From positions 1 to 64,000 of the forward strand of contig CABUPH010000009.1 in NCBI GenBank assembly GCA_902493375.1: a stretch of 64,000 bases of DNA, in the 5' to 3' direction. Within the stretch, counting starts at the first letter, position 1, and each line of letters begins with the position of its first letter. The DNA comes from an uncultured Collinsella sp. (GTDB lineage: Bacteria > Actinomycetota > Coriobacteriia > Coriobacteriales > Coriobacteriaceae). The notes below the pieces were generated by a model. It did not search any database, was not told where the DNA came from, and saw only the letters and a list, made by a program, of their open reading frames with translations. Made by a program: the position numbers and the translations under genes. This document shows positions 1 to 8,329 of the stretch, piece after piece.

Positions 1-62
1 TGAACGGTATCGATATGCGGGTTTAACGGCATATCGACCACATAGATTATTAACTTGCATTT

Positions 63-803
63 CTACCCGCCCTTTTCGTAGAGTCGCCGATACGTGCTTA
101 GCGCACCCTCGGCGCGTCCGGCAGGCTTTGCGAAATGGGATCCAGGAGACTTCGGCGCAGCATCATCTTGCGGAATGCTTCTAATGAGCCTCCCATCCTT
201 CAAAAACAGAATCTCATCGCACAGCCTATCGACCGAATCCAAGATGTGGGATGACATGATGATGCACGTACCAGAATCGGCCAGCTTCCTGAAAATCTCG
301 GAATGCAAGTCCACCCTGCTGGGGTCGAGCGCGTTCATGGGCTCATCTAATAGAAGGTACCGCGCACCCGTCGCATACGCAATCGCCAGGGTAAGCTGCT
401 GCTTCATGCCCTGGCTCAGAGTGCGGATCCTCATCTTCGCGAACTCGCCTATCTGCGTTTGTTCCACTATCTCTTCGATATCGCGAGCATGCGGCCACAT
501 ATCGCAAACCATCTTGAGGTGATCTTCCGCACGCAATCCGGGATACAGCAGCGTCCCCTCACCAGGTGCATAGAAGATCATAGAACGGACCTCTCTCGCA
601 CCCGTACCCTGCACCTCATCCAGAACGATGCTCCCGTCCACGCGAGGACCCGGCAAACCTGCCATCGCACGCAGCAACGTCGTCTTTCCATGCCCGTTCG
701 GAGCGACGAGACCGTAGACCGTACCCGGGGCAAACTCAGCGTCCACCGAATCTACGAGCACCTTCTTTCCATAAGAGATCGTCAGCGTTTGAAGGCCAAT
801 CAT
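63..803 (-). CDS. ABC transporter ATP-binding protein (bacteriocin-like cassette)
   Basis: Cytoplasmic nucleotide-binding subunit of an ABC exporter, about 246 residues. The Walker A variant APNGHGKTT, the signature LSQGMKQQ and Walker B YLLLDEPMNALD are all visible, followed by an H-loop in MSSHILD. It starts just downstream of the fused permease, and the two are surely co-transcribed and form one transporter. An ATG at 812 overlaps the permease stop, but the GAAAGGGG ribosome site abuts it and sits 9 nt before the ATG at 803, so I prefer 803. With the secreted peptide gene upstream, the likely role is export of, or immunity to, that peptide. The substrate is inferred. Confidence 0.85.
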   Translation of the reverse strand: MIGLQTLTISYGKKVLVDSVDAEFAPGTVYGLVAPNGHGKTTLLRAMAGLPGPRVDGSIVLDEVQGTGAREVRSMIFYAPGEGTLLYPGLRAEDHLKMVCDMWPHARDIEEIVEQTQIGEFAKMRIRTLSQGMKQQLTLAIAYATGARYLLLDEPMNALDPSRVDLHSEIFRKLADSGTCIIMSSHILDSVDRLCDEILFLKDGRLIRSIPQDDAAPKSPGSHFAKPAGRAEGALSTYRRLYEKGG

Positions 804-808
804 CGAGA

Positions 809-3031
809 TCATCCCCTTTCGATCTTTGGAACACTCGGGCGCACCATCAACGGAGATACGGCGCCCAAAACCACCAGCAGAGCGCCCGATGCGCCGACGA
901 CCTCTCCAAAAGGCATCGCGTTCGTCCCTCGCCCAAGGAACCCAATCGTCCCCACCTGGGAAGCGGGATCAAACGAGGCGAATGGAGCCAGCAGCGCGAC
1001 GCCCATGCCCGCGCTTTCAACATGAGCGCTCAACGAACCCAACACCAGGAGAACCGCGCAAACCACTCCGGTGACAACGGGGTTGCGGCTAATCGCTGCT
1101 GTCAACGCAGCGACGACGGAAATCACGCCGTATGCCATGACCAGCAACGGAATACTGCACAACACCGCCTCCCCCACCATGGACGTTGTCGAAGCTCCCG
1201 CCCGAATGAGAGCGACGGGATACTCCGATCCACCCGCACCGTTCTTAATCAAGGACACAACCGCAGCGGGAACCATCGACACCAAAAGCAGCGCCAAGCC
1301 AAGCAGGAGAGACAGCGCAACAGCCGTCAGAAAACGCACATGCGCTGTTGCGGGGACTTGGAAAACCAGAAGGGAACGGCACCGCAGGTAGGTGCACGCA
1401 AGCGATGTGACAACCACGGGCAACAGCCAAAACAAGGAAGGAAGCGCTGCCTGGAGATAGGAAAGGAGGATTAATGGGGGCATCTTCATACTTAACTCGT
1501 AAACCTTGGGGTCCGGCAAGCTCGCGATCGACTCGAGCAGAAGGGCGCGCGCCTCCGCACGAGAAGGAGTCTCCGGCTCGATTCCGATCGATTGCAGGAG
1601 GGTCGCATCCGCCGCGCCCAGCTCGCCTCGAGCGCGCTCGTACGTCGCAAGGCTTCGAAACCCCTCCGCAGGCGTGGGCGCGTACACGAAACCCGAAAGA
1701 GCATCTCGCACGCCTTCCAGGGCCGCTTTGTCCTCGACGTCCATATTCGCAGCGTCCTGCTCTAGATACCGATCTATTGAACGGAGCTCCCCATCCCTAT
1801 ACCGAACAGCGGAAACGTCACCAGCGTCAGGAAACACCTCGACCAGAGCCGGGGCCAGCATCGCCGTCGACATTGCAATCGCGCATACGGCGAGGGCAGG
1901 AGAATGCAGGAGCAGCTTCCCCATCGTTCTTACGTATGCAACGGCGGAGGCACAAGCGCTCGAACGAGTTGCCGTTCTCGATGCGGTGAAGGAACCTCTC
2001 TCAAGACAAATCGGGGACATCGGGCGCGCGCAGCCGCTCTTTCCAGCAACGCAAAGCAGGCTAATTGCCAGCACCTCGATCCCGATTGCGCATACGAGGG
2101 TAATCGCGCTACGCTCGAAGCAAAGTCCAGGCAGATTCACTATCTGCGTTGTCGGGTACGGGCTATAGGCGCCGACGGCCAACTCAGTGTTCGCATACGT
2201 AAGGGGATTCAACAGGGCGAACTCACGTAAAGCGATGGATCTTCCGTAATACCCGGGAACCATCGTCGCCCCCATCAGGGCACATACGAACACGATTCCA
2301 AGCGTAGGGTTATTGGCAATCTTCACGGCAAGGTGAACGACAAGCGAGATGAACGCTGCCACCAAGAATTGCAAGATGGCCGTCTGCGCGAACACCAGCC
2401 AAGCCGGTTTGATAACCGGAGTCGCATATTGAATGTAGCCTATCGGATAGAACGGCGAGCCCGGGCCATTCTTCACAAGCGCGGCGATTATCCCTGGAAG
2501 ATTGATGGCGAGGACGGCAAGCATTGCAAAAACACTCGCCCATACGCTCGATGCAACAAGTCTACCCAGCTCGCCCATCGGTGCCTGGATGATGAGCTTT
2601 TCACGTTTGTTAAGACGCGCGGCAAGGAACGAGACGGCAACGGCCGTTGCGACCCATAGCAAGTACTCCTTCGATCCGTCATAATAGGTGTACTCTCCAT
2701 CCGATATCTGCAGAAACGGAAGTAGGGGAGAGAGCGGTGCCAAGATAAGACGTCCCGCGGCAAGAGGGTACAGAAGCGCGGGCATGCTTGATGAAGAGGT
2801 ATAGACACCGTCCTCCCCCGCATTCACAAGCGCATCCGCATAGGATGCTGACAATTCCTGCTCAACACGGCTTATTCCCGACTCGAGGTATTCGACCCGT
2901 CCGTCGATGCCAGCCGCGCTCCTGAAGACGGGCAGAGCACAAAGAACCATCAACGCAACAACGACAACACAGAGCGACCTGGAGGAGAGAAGCGACCTAA
3001 AGATCGCCTTCGAGATTTTGAGCATATTCAT
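809..3031 (-). CDS. Large integral membrane protein, two ABC-2-like permease halves fused
   Basis: A roughly 740-residue polytopic membrane protein. After an N-terminal membrane segment there is a ~60-residue extracellular stretch and a group of helices; the same plan repeats in the second half. The halves share recognisable sequence: ALVKNGPGSPFYP with a later ANNPTLG matches SLIKNGAGGSEYP with a later SRNPVVTG. This internal duplication means one chain can supply both transmembrane halves to the neighbouring ATPase. The start at 3031 has AAGG six nt upstream; an ATG at 3097 would extend it 22 residues without a ribosome site. Large multi-TM partners of this kind accompany lactococcin-972-like bacteriocins as putative immunity/export proteins. 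That role is inferred from gene order. Confidence 0.75.
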   Translation of the reverse strand: MNMLKISKAIFRSLLSSRSLCVVVVALMVLCALPVFRSAAGIDGRVEYLESGISRVEQELSASYADALVNAGEDGVYTSSSSMPALLYPLAAGRLILAPLSPLLPFLQISDGEYTYYDGSKEYLLWVATAVAVSFLAARLNKREKLIIQAPMGELGRLVASSVWASVFAMLAVLAINLPGIIAALVKNGPGSPFYPIGYIQYATPVIKPAWLVFAQTAILQFLVAAFISLVVHLAVKIANNPTLGIVFVCALMGATMVPGYYGRSIALREFALLNPLTYANTELAVGAYSPYPTTQIVNLPGLCFERSAITLVCAIGIEVLAISLLCVAGKSGCARPMSPICLERGSFTASRTATRSSACASAVAYVRTMGKLLLHSPALAVCAIAMSTAMLAPALVEVFPDAGDVSAVRYRDGELRSIDRYLEQDAANMDVEDKAALEGVRDALSGFVYAPTPAEGFRSLATYERARGELGAADATLLQSIGIEPETPSRAEARALLLESIASLPDPKVYELSMKMPPLILLSYLQAALPSLFWLLPVVVTSLACTYLRCRSLLVFQVPATAHVRFLTAVALSLLLGLALLLVSMVPAAVVSLIKNGAGGSEYPVALIRAGASTTSMVGEAVLCSIPLLVMAYGVISVVAALTAAISRNPVVTGVVCAVLLVLGSLSAHVESAGMGVALLAPFASFDPASQVGTIGFLGRGTNAMPFGEVVGASGALLVVLGAVSPLMVRPSVPKIERG

Positions 3032-3064
3032 CGCCAACCTTAACCTCATCCAGTCGGAACAGAG

Positions 3065-3087
3065 GGGCCGAACAAAATGCTCGGCCC
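3065..3087 (-). other. Intercistronic stem-loop
   Basis: GGGCCGA and TCGGCCC form a 7-bp stem around a 9-nt loop, just downstream of the peptide gene stop and upstream of the permease start. No T-run follows on the minus strand, so it looks like an mRNA-stabilising or partial attenuation hairpin rather than a full terminator. Confidence 0.5.
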
Positions 3088-3097
3088 TTCCTCGCAT

Positions 3098-3463
3098 CTA
3101 GTAGGTGCTATAGACAAATTGCCATTTATCAGTTGTGCCAGGAACACCACAGGAGCACATTGCAGCGAGGCGGGATTCCCTATGATGCGCGGATCGGCGA
3201 TAGCCATTTCGGTAGGAGATCGTCTTGTAAGAGATGTTGAACATCGAGATGCTGTGCCCGCTTACGCCGCGAGGACAGCTGTAGCTCCAGTAGGTATCGA
3301 CGACGTCGTCCGTATACCCGAGGGGCTCAACGAGGGCACACTGGCTGCTCTCCTGGGAAGGAGGCATCGGGGTATCCGCAAAAGCGGGGGCTCCCGGCAG
3401 CAACAGACAAAGAGCGAGGCCGAGGAAAACCAAGAGCTTACACGACTTAACAGTACTGAACAT
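3098..3463 (-). CDS. Secreted lactococcin-972-like bacteriocin precursor (candidate)
   Basis: A 121-residue protein beginning with a Sec signal peptide: K6 and K9, a hydrophobic core LLVFLGLALCLLL, and a cleavage site after APAFA (residue 29). The mature part of ~92 residues is rich in Tyr, Ser and His and ends in ...FVYSTY. A Trp-x-Tyr, a central Ser/Asn/Tyr/His stretch and a terminal aromatic pair resemble the lactococcin 972 family, though similarity is weak and this protein has four or more extra Cys. Start chosen at 3463 because GGAGAGG lies 4 nt upstream; an upstream ATG at 3535 lacks such a site. It is followed by the permease and ATPase genes, the usual order of such cassettes. It could instead be an unrelated small exported protein. 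Confidence 0.55.
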   Translation of the reverse strand: MFSTVKSCKLLVFLGLALCLLLPGAPAFADTPMPPSQESSQCALVEPLGYTDDVVDTYWSYSCPRGVSGHSISMFNISYKTISYRNGYRRSAHHRESRLAAMCSCGVPGTTDKWQFVYSTY

Positions 3464-3511
3464 AATCCTCTCCAATCTAGAGGGGTTTCGGTTGCAGCAT
3501 GCTGTGATTAC

Positions 3512-3546
3512 TTGCCGGCAAAGCCAATTTAACATAAACTGTTAAA
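3512..3546. promoter_or_regulatory. Divergent regulatory region with perfect palindromes
   Basis: Between the peptide gene (minus) and the DUF2975 gene (plus) lie TTTAACA at 3528-3534 and TGTTAAA at 3540-3546, a perfect 7-bp inverted repeat with a 5-nt spacer, and TTGCCGGCAA at 3512-3521. They are plausible operators for the small HTH protein encoded at 4106-4357. Binding is inferred. Confidence 0.45.
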
Positions 3547-3583
3547 AAGTAACCTGAGTTTTTTAAATTCTTCGGAGGTTATT

Positions 3584-4096
3584 ATGAGTTCCGACAATCG
3601 CACTCCCCGGCTTCATTCCTTCCGCATCGCATGTGCGATAGCCTCTGCGACCCTTTGCGCCACCGCCATCGCACAAGTGGCGTTCTCCTTAAAGCCAGCA
3701 ATCGAAGTGCTCGACAACCCTGTAATTGCAGACTCCCCCGCGTATCCAGCCCTTGCGATCTCGACATTGGTCCCTGCCGTCATCGGTATCGCTACGACCA
3801 TCCTCAGCGCCGTTCTCGTGTGGACGATCAAGAGCGGAGACCCCTTCAAGAAAGGGTCTGCGACATGCTTGAAGGTGCTCGGCATTCTCTTCGTTGTTCA
3901 AGCTGCCACCAGCCTCTACGCCGGCTCACTCAAAACCTCCGTTTCGATGTTTGGCGGCGAGGGGGCCGTCGGCGCCCAAGAGATCGCTTCATCATTCGAT
4001 TGGACCTCTCTGGTTCTCGGCATCGTCCTGTTCATGCTTTCCCAGCTCTTCTTGTACGCCCGAGAGCTGTACCTCGACTCCGACGAGATTGCGTAA
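3584..4096 (+). CDS. DUF2975-type membrane protein
   Basis: A 170-residue protein with about four predicted membrane helices: residues ~14-36, ~56-80, ~97-112 and ~143-160. Length, topology and the HTH gene directly behind it match the DUF2975 (YoaS-like) family, whose biochemical role is not known. GGAGG lies 5 nt before the ATG. It forms an operon with the repressor at 4106, separated by 9 nt, and is divergent from the bacteriocin-like cassette, so the two modules may share control. Confidence 0.75.
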   Translation: MSSDNRTPRLHSFRIACAIASATLCATAIAQVAFSLKPAIEVLDNPVIADSPAYPALAISTLVPAVIGIATTILSAVLVWTIKSGDPFKKGSATCLKVLGILFVVQAATSLYAGSLKTSVSMFGGEGAVGAQEIASSFDWTSLVLGIVLFMLSQLFLYARELYLDSDEIA

Positions 4097-4105
4097 GGAA
4101 ACGCC

Positions 4106-4357
4106 ATGCCCGTAATTGTTCGCCTCGACAAGATCATGGCCGAGCGAAAGATTTCCTCGAACGAGCTTGCCGAAAGGATTGGAACCACGCCCGTGAACCT
4201 GTCCCGTATTAAAAAAGGGCATATTCGCGGCATTCGCTTCAACACACTCGAGCAGCTATGCCTCGCCCTTCGTTGCCAACCCGGAGACCTTCTCGAAGTC
4301 ATGAGCGAAGAGGATGCCCGAAAGGAGTTCGGACTCGATTGGTCCGCCGAGGATTAG
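4106..4357 (+). CDS. YozG-like Xre/Cro HTH regulator
   Basis: An 83-residue DNA-binding protein made almost entirely of a Cro/C1-type helix-turn-helix: LDKIMAERKISSNELAERIG, then a recognition-helix region TPVNLSRIKKG and a third helix TLEQLCLALRCQPGDLLE. YozG-type proteins are typically paired with DUF2975 membrane proteins, as here. The likely target is its own promoter, with the 3528-3546 palindrome the best candidate site. The stop codon TAG at 4355-4357 is immediately followed, in the same frame, by integrase-derived codons. Confidence 0.85.
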   Translation: MPVIVRLDKIMAERKISSNELAERIGTTPVNLSRIKKGHIRGIRFNTLEQLCLALRCQPGDLLEVMSEEDARKEFGLDWSAED

Positions 4358-5083
4358 AGGGCGGTCGTACTCGCCCTGCACACGGGGATGCGAATCGGCG
4401 AGGTCTGCGGCCTTCGGTGGTGCGATGTGGATTTCGAGACGGGCCTGATCTCGATCAGACACTCGGTGGCGTACGCGAAGGGAATGGGTTCGTTCATCAA
4501 GGACACCAAGACCCATGACGCCAGGGGTATCCCCATCGACCCGGTCGGCCTACTCCCCTTCCTGAAGGAGACCCACGAGATCGACTGCGGAAAGCTGCGC
4601 TTGCGCGGCCTTACCGGGGCGGTCGAGATCGGGGACTGCTACATCCTGTCGGAGCCGGGCGCGACCTTCGCGACGACAAGCTATATCCGCAGGGCGTTCA
4701 AGACGTTCTCGGAGACCAACGGCCTCATGGGCACCAACGACGAGCTGATCACGTTCCACGGCCTTCGCCACACGTTCGCAACGCAGTGGATCCGCCAAGG
4801 CGGCGATATCAAGGCGCTCCAATCGATCCTCGGCCACAAGGACGCCATGGCGACGCTCAACGTCTACGCCGACATCGAGCCCATCTCCAAAATCCATAAC
4901 ATGCTGCGCGCCACGCCGTGCCTTTGGCGCGGGCACCTCGGGCCGAGGGTCGATCCGGGTCCCATGTTCCAACAGAGGATCCAGGAGTCCATCGAGACGC
5001 TCCAGGCGTTCGGCTACGGCATCACCGAGCCGGACGACCGAAATATCGCCATACGCGACGTGAAGACGAACAGTTGGCTCTAG
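4358..5083 (+). pseudogene. Tyrosine integrase remnant, catalytic domain only
   Basis: The catalytic domain of a phage/ICE-type tyrosine recombinase. From the first codon after the HTH stop it reads RAVVLALHTGMRIGEVCGLRW, box I with the first catalytic Arg. It continues through TKTHDARGIP (catalytic Lys), HGLRHTFAT (His-x-x-Arg), LGHKDA and the nucleophile in NVYAD. The N-terminal SAM-like core-binding domain is missing and no start codon with a ribosome site exists at the head. The catalytic residues look intact but the gene is truncated, so it is probably non-functional. It marks a past mobile element and suggests the cassette before it arrived with or inside that element. Confidence 0.8.
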
Positions 5084-5479
5084 CTCACCGAGTACGCGGC
5101 AGTGCTGGGCCCATCCCAACTGAGGTCACGGTGGTCCGATAGGGGCGCCGCCCGCGGCATGCGCCGCGGAGCGGTATCCCCTACCGAAGGGCGGGGATGC
5201 CCTCCGCTTCCAGTTCGGAATCAGCCGTCGGAGGCGTTCGGCTGACTGCGGGAACGGCCTGTCCGCTCAATGTGTTCTGCTGAGATCGGAAATCAACCCA
5301 ACACGAGCCGGACACGCGCCAGACGGCTCTTCCCCGTGCGGCCTTCCCCCTTACGCTCATGTTGCAGGCATGTAACGCCGCAGCGAGCGCGCCTTTTTTG
5401 CGCCAGACAGGTACAATGATGAACACTGTACCGTAGCGGAGCGCCCCGCGCGCGCCGCGACCACGCGAAAGGGTTTCCC
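5084..5479. other. Intergenic stretch without a gene
   Basis: No supportable gene. It holds a 7-bp hairpin (CCGCGGC/GCCGCGG, 5152-5169), a small CGGTA/TACCG hairpin right after it, and an inverted repeat GGTACA/TGTACC at 5410-5432 that includes a TACAAT -10-like hexamer ahead of the ACT-domain gene. The -35 is not convincing. Confidence 0.4.
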
Positions 5480-5767
5480 ATGGCCGAGATCTCGTCCTCC
5501 CGTATCGTCATCACCGTCCTTGGCAAGAACCGCCCCGGCATCGTCGCCGGCGTCACCCGTGTCCTGGGCGAGGCCAACGTCGACATCCGCGACATTACGC
5601 AGTCCATTATCGAGGACATCTTCACCATGACCATGCTGGCCGACACCGCTGAGTCCAAGCTCGATTTCGCCGAGCTGCAGAAGGCCCTGGCCGAGGCCGG
5701 CGAGCTTTCGGGCGTCAACGTGTCCATCCAGCGCGAGGACGTCTTTAACTTTATGTACCGCCTGTAG
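5480..5767 (+). CDS. ACT domain protein (UPF0237 type)
   Basis: A 95-residue single-domain protein. The start region IVITVLGKNRPGIVAGVTRVLGEANVDI is the beta-alpha-beta head of an ACT domain with the ligand-site Gly (RPGI). Free-standing ACT proteins of this family are short cytoplasmic amino-acid sensors. In several anaerobes they precede a DUF711-type protein, but here citrate synthase follows after ~75 bp. AAAGG lies upstream of the ATG. The ligand cannot be read from the sequence. Confidence 0.85.
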   Translation: MAEISSSRIVITVLGKNRPGIVAGVTRVLGEANVDIRDITQSIIEDIFTMTMLADTAESKLDFAELQKALAEAGELSGVNVSIQREDVFNFMYRL

Positions 5768-5841
5768 CGAACAGGCTGCGTGGAGACGGCCCAACGTGCG
5801 CCCAGGCGCAACGTCACCACATGGCCCGGAGAGGAGCGCAC

Positions 5842-7260
5842 ATGGCCTACGACGCCAAGAAAATCTACTACCGCTTCGACGACCACCTGAGCCGTCTGGT
5901 CTTGGATTACGAAGCAAGCCGCCAGATTTCGTCTGAGAGCGAAAACCTCTACCACGGCCTGCCGACCGACCCTTATGACGAGGGCCTGTTTGTTGAGCAC
6001 AATGTCAAGCGCGGCCTGCGCAATGCCGACGGCTCGGGCGTGGTCGCGGGCCTCACTCGCATCTCGGATGTGCACGGCTACAACAAGGTCGACGGAAAGG
6101 TCGTGCCCAATCAGGGCAAGCTCACGCTTCGCGGCTACAGCATCGAGGATCTGGTCAACAATGCCCAGGCCGAGAATCGCTACGGCTACGAGGAAGTCGC
6201 CTATCTGCTTATCACGGGTTCGCTACCCAACAAGGAAGAGCTCGACGGCTTTTGCGAGCGCCTGGGCGCCTTTAGACATCTGAGCGACGAATACGTCCGC
6301 GAGTTCCCCATGACCACGGTGTCGTCGAGCATCATGAATGTGCTTCAGCGCGCCGTGCTGCTGCTCTACGCCTTCGACGCCGAGCCCGACGCCATTACAC
6401 CCGAGCACGAAATCGACGTCGCCATCTCCATGCTCGCCCGTCTCCCCCGCATCGCCGCCTTCGCGCATATGGCCTCGGTCGCCAAGCGCCGCGGCTCCGA
6501 GGTTCATGTACCGCACCCCACACCCGGCCTCTCCACCGCCGAGACTATCCTGCAGGTGTTGCGCGGCGGCATGGCATTCACCCGCGACGAAGCCATGCTG
6601 CTCGACGTGATGCTCATGCTGCATGCCGAGCACGGCGGCGGCAACAACTCCACCTTCGCTTGCCGCGTGCTGTCGTCTTCGGCCACCGACCCGTATTCCG
6701 CCTACGCCGCGGCTATCGGCTCGCTCAAGGGCCCGCGCCACGGTGGTGCCAATGCCAAGGTCGTGTCTATGCACGAGGACATCCGCGCGCATGTCTCCAA
6801 CTGGGAGGACGAGGACGAGGTCGCGGCCTACCTGGGCAAGATCCTCGACAAGCAGGCCTTCGACGGCACGGGCCTCATCTACGGCATGGGCCACGCCGTC
6901 TATACGCTCAGCGACCCGCGCGCCGAGGTCTGCCGTCGTTACGCGCGCTCGCTTGCCGCCAAGAAGGACTTGGGCGAGGAGTTCGCACTCATCGAGCGCA
7001 TCGAGCGCCTGGCCCCGCAGGTGATGCGCGACCACGGCATGACCAAGCCCATCTGCGCCAACATCGACCTGTACACGGGCTTTATCTACAAAATGCTCGG
7101 CGTGCCCGAGACGCTCTTTACACCGCTGTTCGCCGTCGCCCGTATGGCCGGCTGGTCGGCGCACCGCATGGAAGAGCTCTTCTGCGCGCACCGCATCATC
7201 CGCCCGGCATACCGTCCGGTGATCGAGCCGCTGGAGTACAAGCCGCTCGCCGACCGCTAG
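5842..7260 (+). CDS. gltA: Citrate synthase family protein
   Basis: Condenses acetyl-CoA with oxaloacetate (or propionyl-CoA in methylcitrate synthases); cytoplasmic, 472 residues. The active-site segments are present: HAEHGGGNNSTF (first catalytic His), GPRHGGANAK, YGMGHAVYTLSDPRA (second His) and NIDLYTGFIYKMLG (Asp). I start at 5842, where a GAGAGGAG site precedes ATG by 7 nt; an in-frame ATG at 5821 would add seven residues. An anaerobe with citrate synthase probably uses it for an incomplete oxidative branch to glutamate. Citrate versus 2-methylcitrate specificity cannot be decided here. Confidence 0.9.
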   Translation: MAYDAKKIYYRFDDHLSRLVLDYEASRQISSESENLYHGLPTDPYDEGLFVEHNVKRGLRNADGSGVVAGLTRISDVHGYNKVDGKVVPNQGKLTLRGYSIEDLVNNAQAENRYGYEEVAYLLITGSLPNKEELDGFCERLGAFRHLSDEYVREFPMTTVSSSIMNVLQRAVLLLYAFDAEPDAITPEHEIDVAISMLARLPRIAAFAHMASVAKRRGSEVHVPHPTPGLSTAETILQVLRGGMAFTRDEAMLLDVMLMLHAEHGGGNNSTFACRVLSSSATDPYSAYAAAIGSLKGPRHGGANAKVVSMHEDIRAHVSNWEDEDEVAAYLGKILDKQAFDGTGLIYGMGHAVYTLSDPRAEVCRRYARSLAAKKDLGEEFALIERIERLAPQVMRDHGMTKPICANIDLYTGFIYKMLGVPETLFTPLFAVARMAGWSAHRMEELFCAHRIIRPAYRPVIEPLEYKPLADR

Positions 7261-7283
7261 GACGCGGACCGTTATAGAACCCG

Positions 7284-7324
7284 AGCGTGGCCAGGGCATC
7301 ACCGCCCTCGGCCACGCTTTTTAT
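7284..7324 (+). terminator. Rho-independent terminator after citrate synthase
   Basis: AGCGTGGCC pairs with GGCCACGCT, continued by AGGGC/GCCCT with one unpaired base, and is followed by a T5 run. It closes the ACT-gltA unit ahead of the HAD gene. Confidence 0.9.
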
Positions 7325-7347
7325 GCCAGCAGAAAGGGCTGCATCGA

Positions 7348-8190
7348 ATGATTGTTTTTTCCGATATGGATGGAACGCTGTTGACGAGTGACAAGCAGAT
7401 GAGCGACGCCACCTGGGCGATGCTCGACGAGCTTGCGCGCCGCGGTGTTGAGTTTGTGCCCTGCACGGGGCGCCCGCTGTCGGGCATCTTTGAGCCCATC
7501 CTCGCCCACCCCGCCGTACACTACGCGGTCTGTGCCAACGGTGCCAGCGTCTGGCAGCTCGACGACGGTACGCCCACCGATACCTCACGTGCTACGCGCA
7601 TTTTGAGCCGACCGCTCGACCGCGCCATCGCCCACCGCGTCCATAGCATTGCCGCCGGCCATGACGTCACCTTCGATATCTTCGCGGACGGGCAGTGCTT
7701 CCTCCCCCGCTCGCTCTACACGCGCCTGGACGAATTCTGCGGCGGCGACCCCCACATCGCGGCTTCGCTCAAGCGCACACGAACACCGATCGATATGGAT
7801 ATCGACAGCAAGATCGACGAGGTCGAGACACTCGAACGCATCGCCATGTACTGGCACAACCCGGCCGATCGCGACGTCATCGCGGCGGAGCTCGACACGC
7901 TCGGAGGCATTGAGGTCACACGTTCGTACGCCATGAATATCGAGGTCATGGGCGAGGGCGCCACCAAGGGAACGGCTCTCACGTGGCTATGCGAGCACCT
8001 GGGCGAGCGTCTCGCCGACGCCTGGGCGTTCGGCGACAACATCAACGACATCCCCATGCTGCAGGCAGCGGGCCATGGCATGGCCATGATCAACGCCGAG
8101 CCCGAGGATCGCGACGCCGCCGACGCCATCACCGAATACGACAACGACCACGACGGCGTCGCCCGCACCATCATGGCCGCCCTCGCCTAG
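7348..8190 (+). CDS. Cof-type HAD-IIB phosphatase
   Basis: A 280-residue haloacid-dehalogenase-fold hydrolase. Motif I SDMDGTLL (nucleophile D6, acid D8), a large C2-type cap with CTGRPLSG at motif II, and motif IV GDNINDIPM are visible. Members dephosphorylate sugar phosphates or flavin and pyridoxal precursors; the substrate is not predictable. AAAGG precedes the ATG. The stop codon TAG runs directly into a copy of the intergenic repeat family (TCATTGG). Confidence 0.88.
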   Translation: MIVFSDMDGTLLTSDKQMSDATWAMLDELARRGVEFVPCTGRPLSGIFEPILAHPAVHYAVCANGASVWQLDDGTPTDTSRATRILSRPLDRAIAHRVHSIAAGHDVTFDIFADGQCFLPRSLYTRLDEFCGGDPHIAASLKRTRTPIDMDIDSKIDEVETLERIAMYWHNPADRDVIAAELDTLGGIEVTRSYAMNIEVMGEGATKGTALTWLCEHLGERLADAWAFGDNINDIPMLQAAGHGMAMINAEPEDRDAADAITEYDNDHDGVARTIMAALA

Positions 8191-8202
8191 TCATTGGCCA
8201 GT

Positions 8203-8263
8203 CATTGGGGACAGACTTAAATGGCTAGTCGCTGGCGGCACTCATTTAAGTCTGTCCCCAATG
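8203..8263. repeat. Palindromic GTCCC repeat element, 21-bp perfect arms
   Basis: Perfect 21-bp inverted repeat: left arm 8203-8223 (starts CATTGGGGACAG), right arm 8243-8263 (ends GTCTGTCCCCAATG), loop 19 nt. It sits right behind the HAD gene stop. Two partial copies follow at about 8272-8299 and 8309-8325 (TGTCCCCAACT). No coding potential seen. Confidence 0.9.
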
Positions 8264-8329
8264 AGTGGTTTCACTCACTTAAGTCTGTCCCCAACTGCCG
8301 GCGCATAAGGAATGTCCCCAACTACCGGT

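Noticed and set aside
4388..5083. Functional integrase starting at the ATG at 4388
   Set aside because: That ATG lies inside catalytic box I and has no ribosome site; the core-binding domain is absent, so I call it a remnant.
5152..5169. Terminator after the integrase remnant
   Set aside because: GC-rich hairpin with a 4-nt loop but no T-run on either strand.
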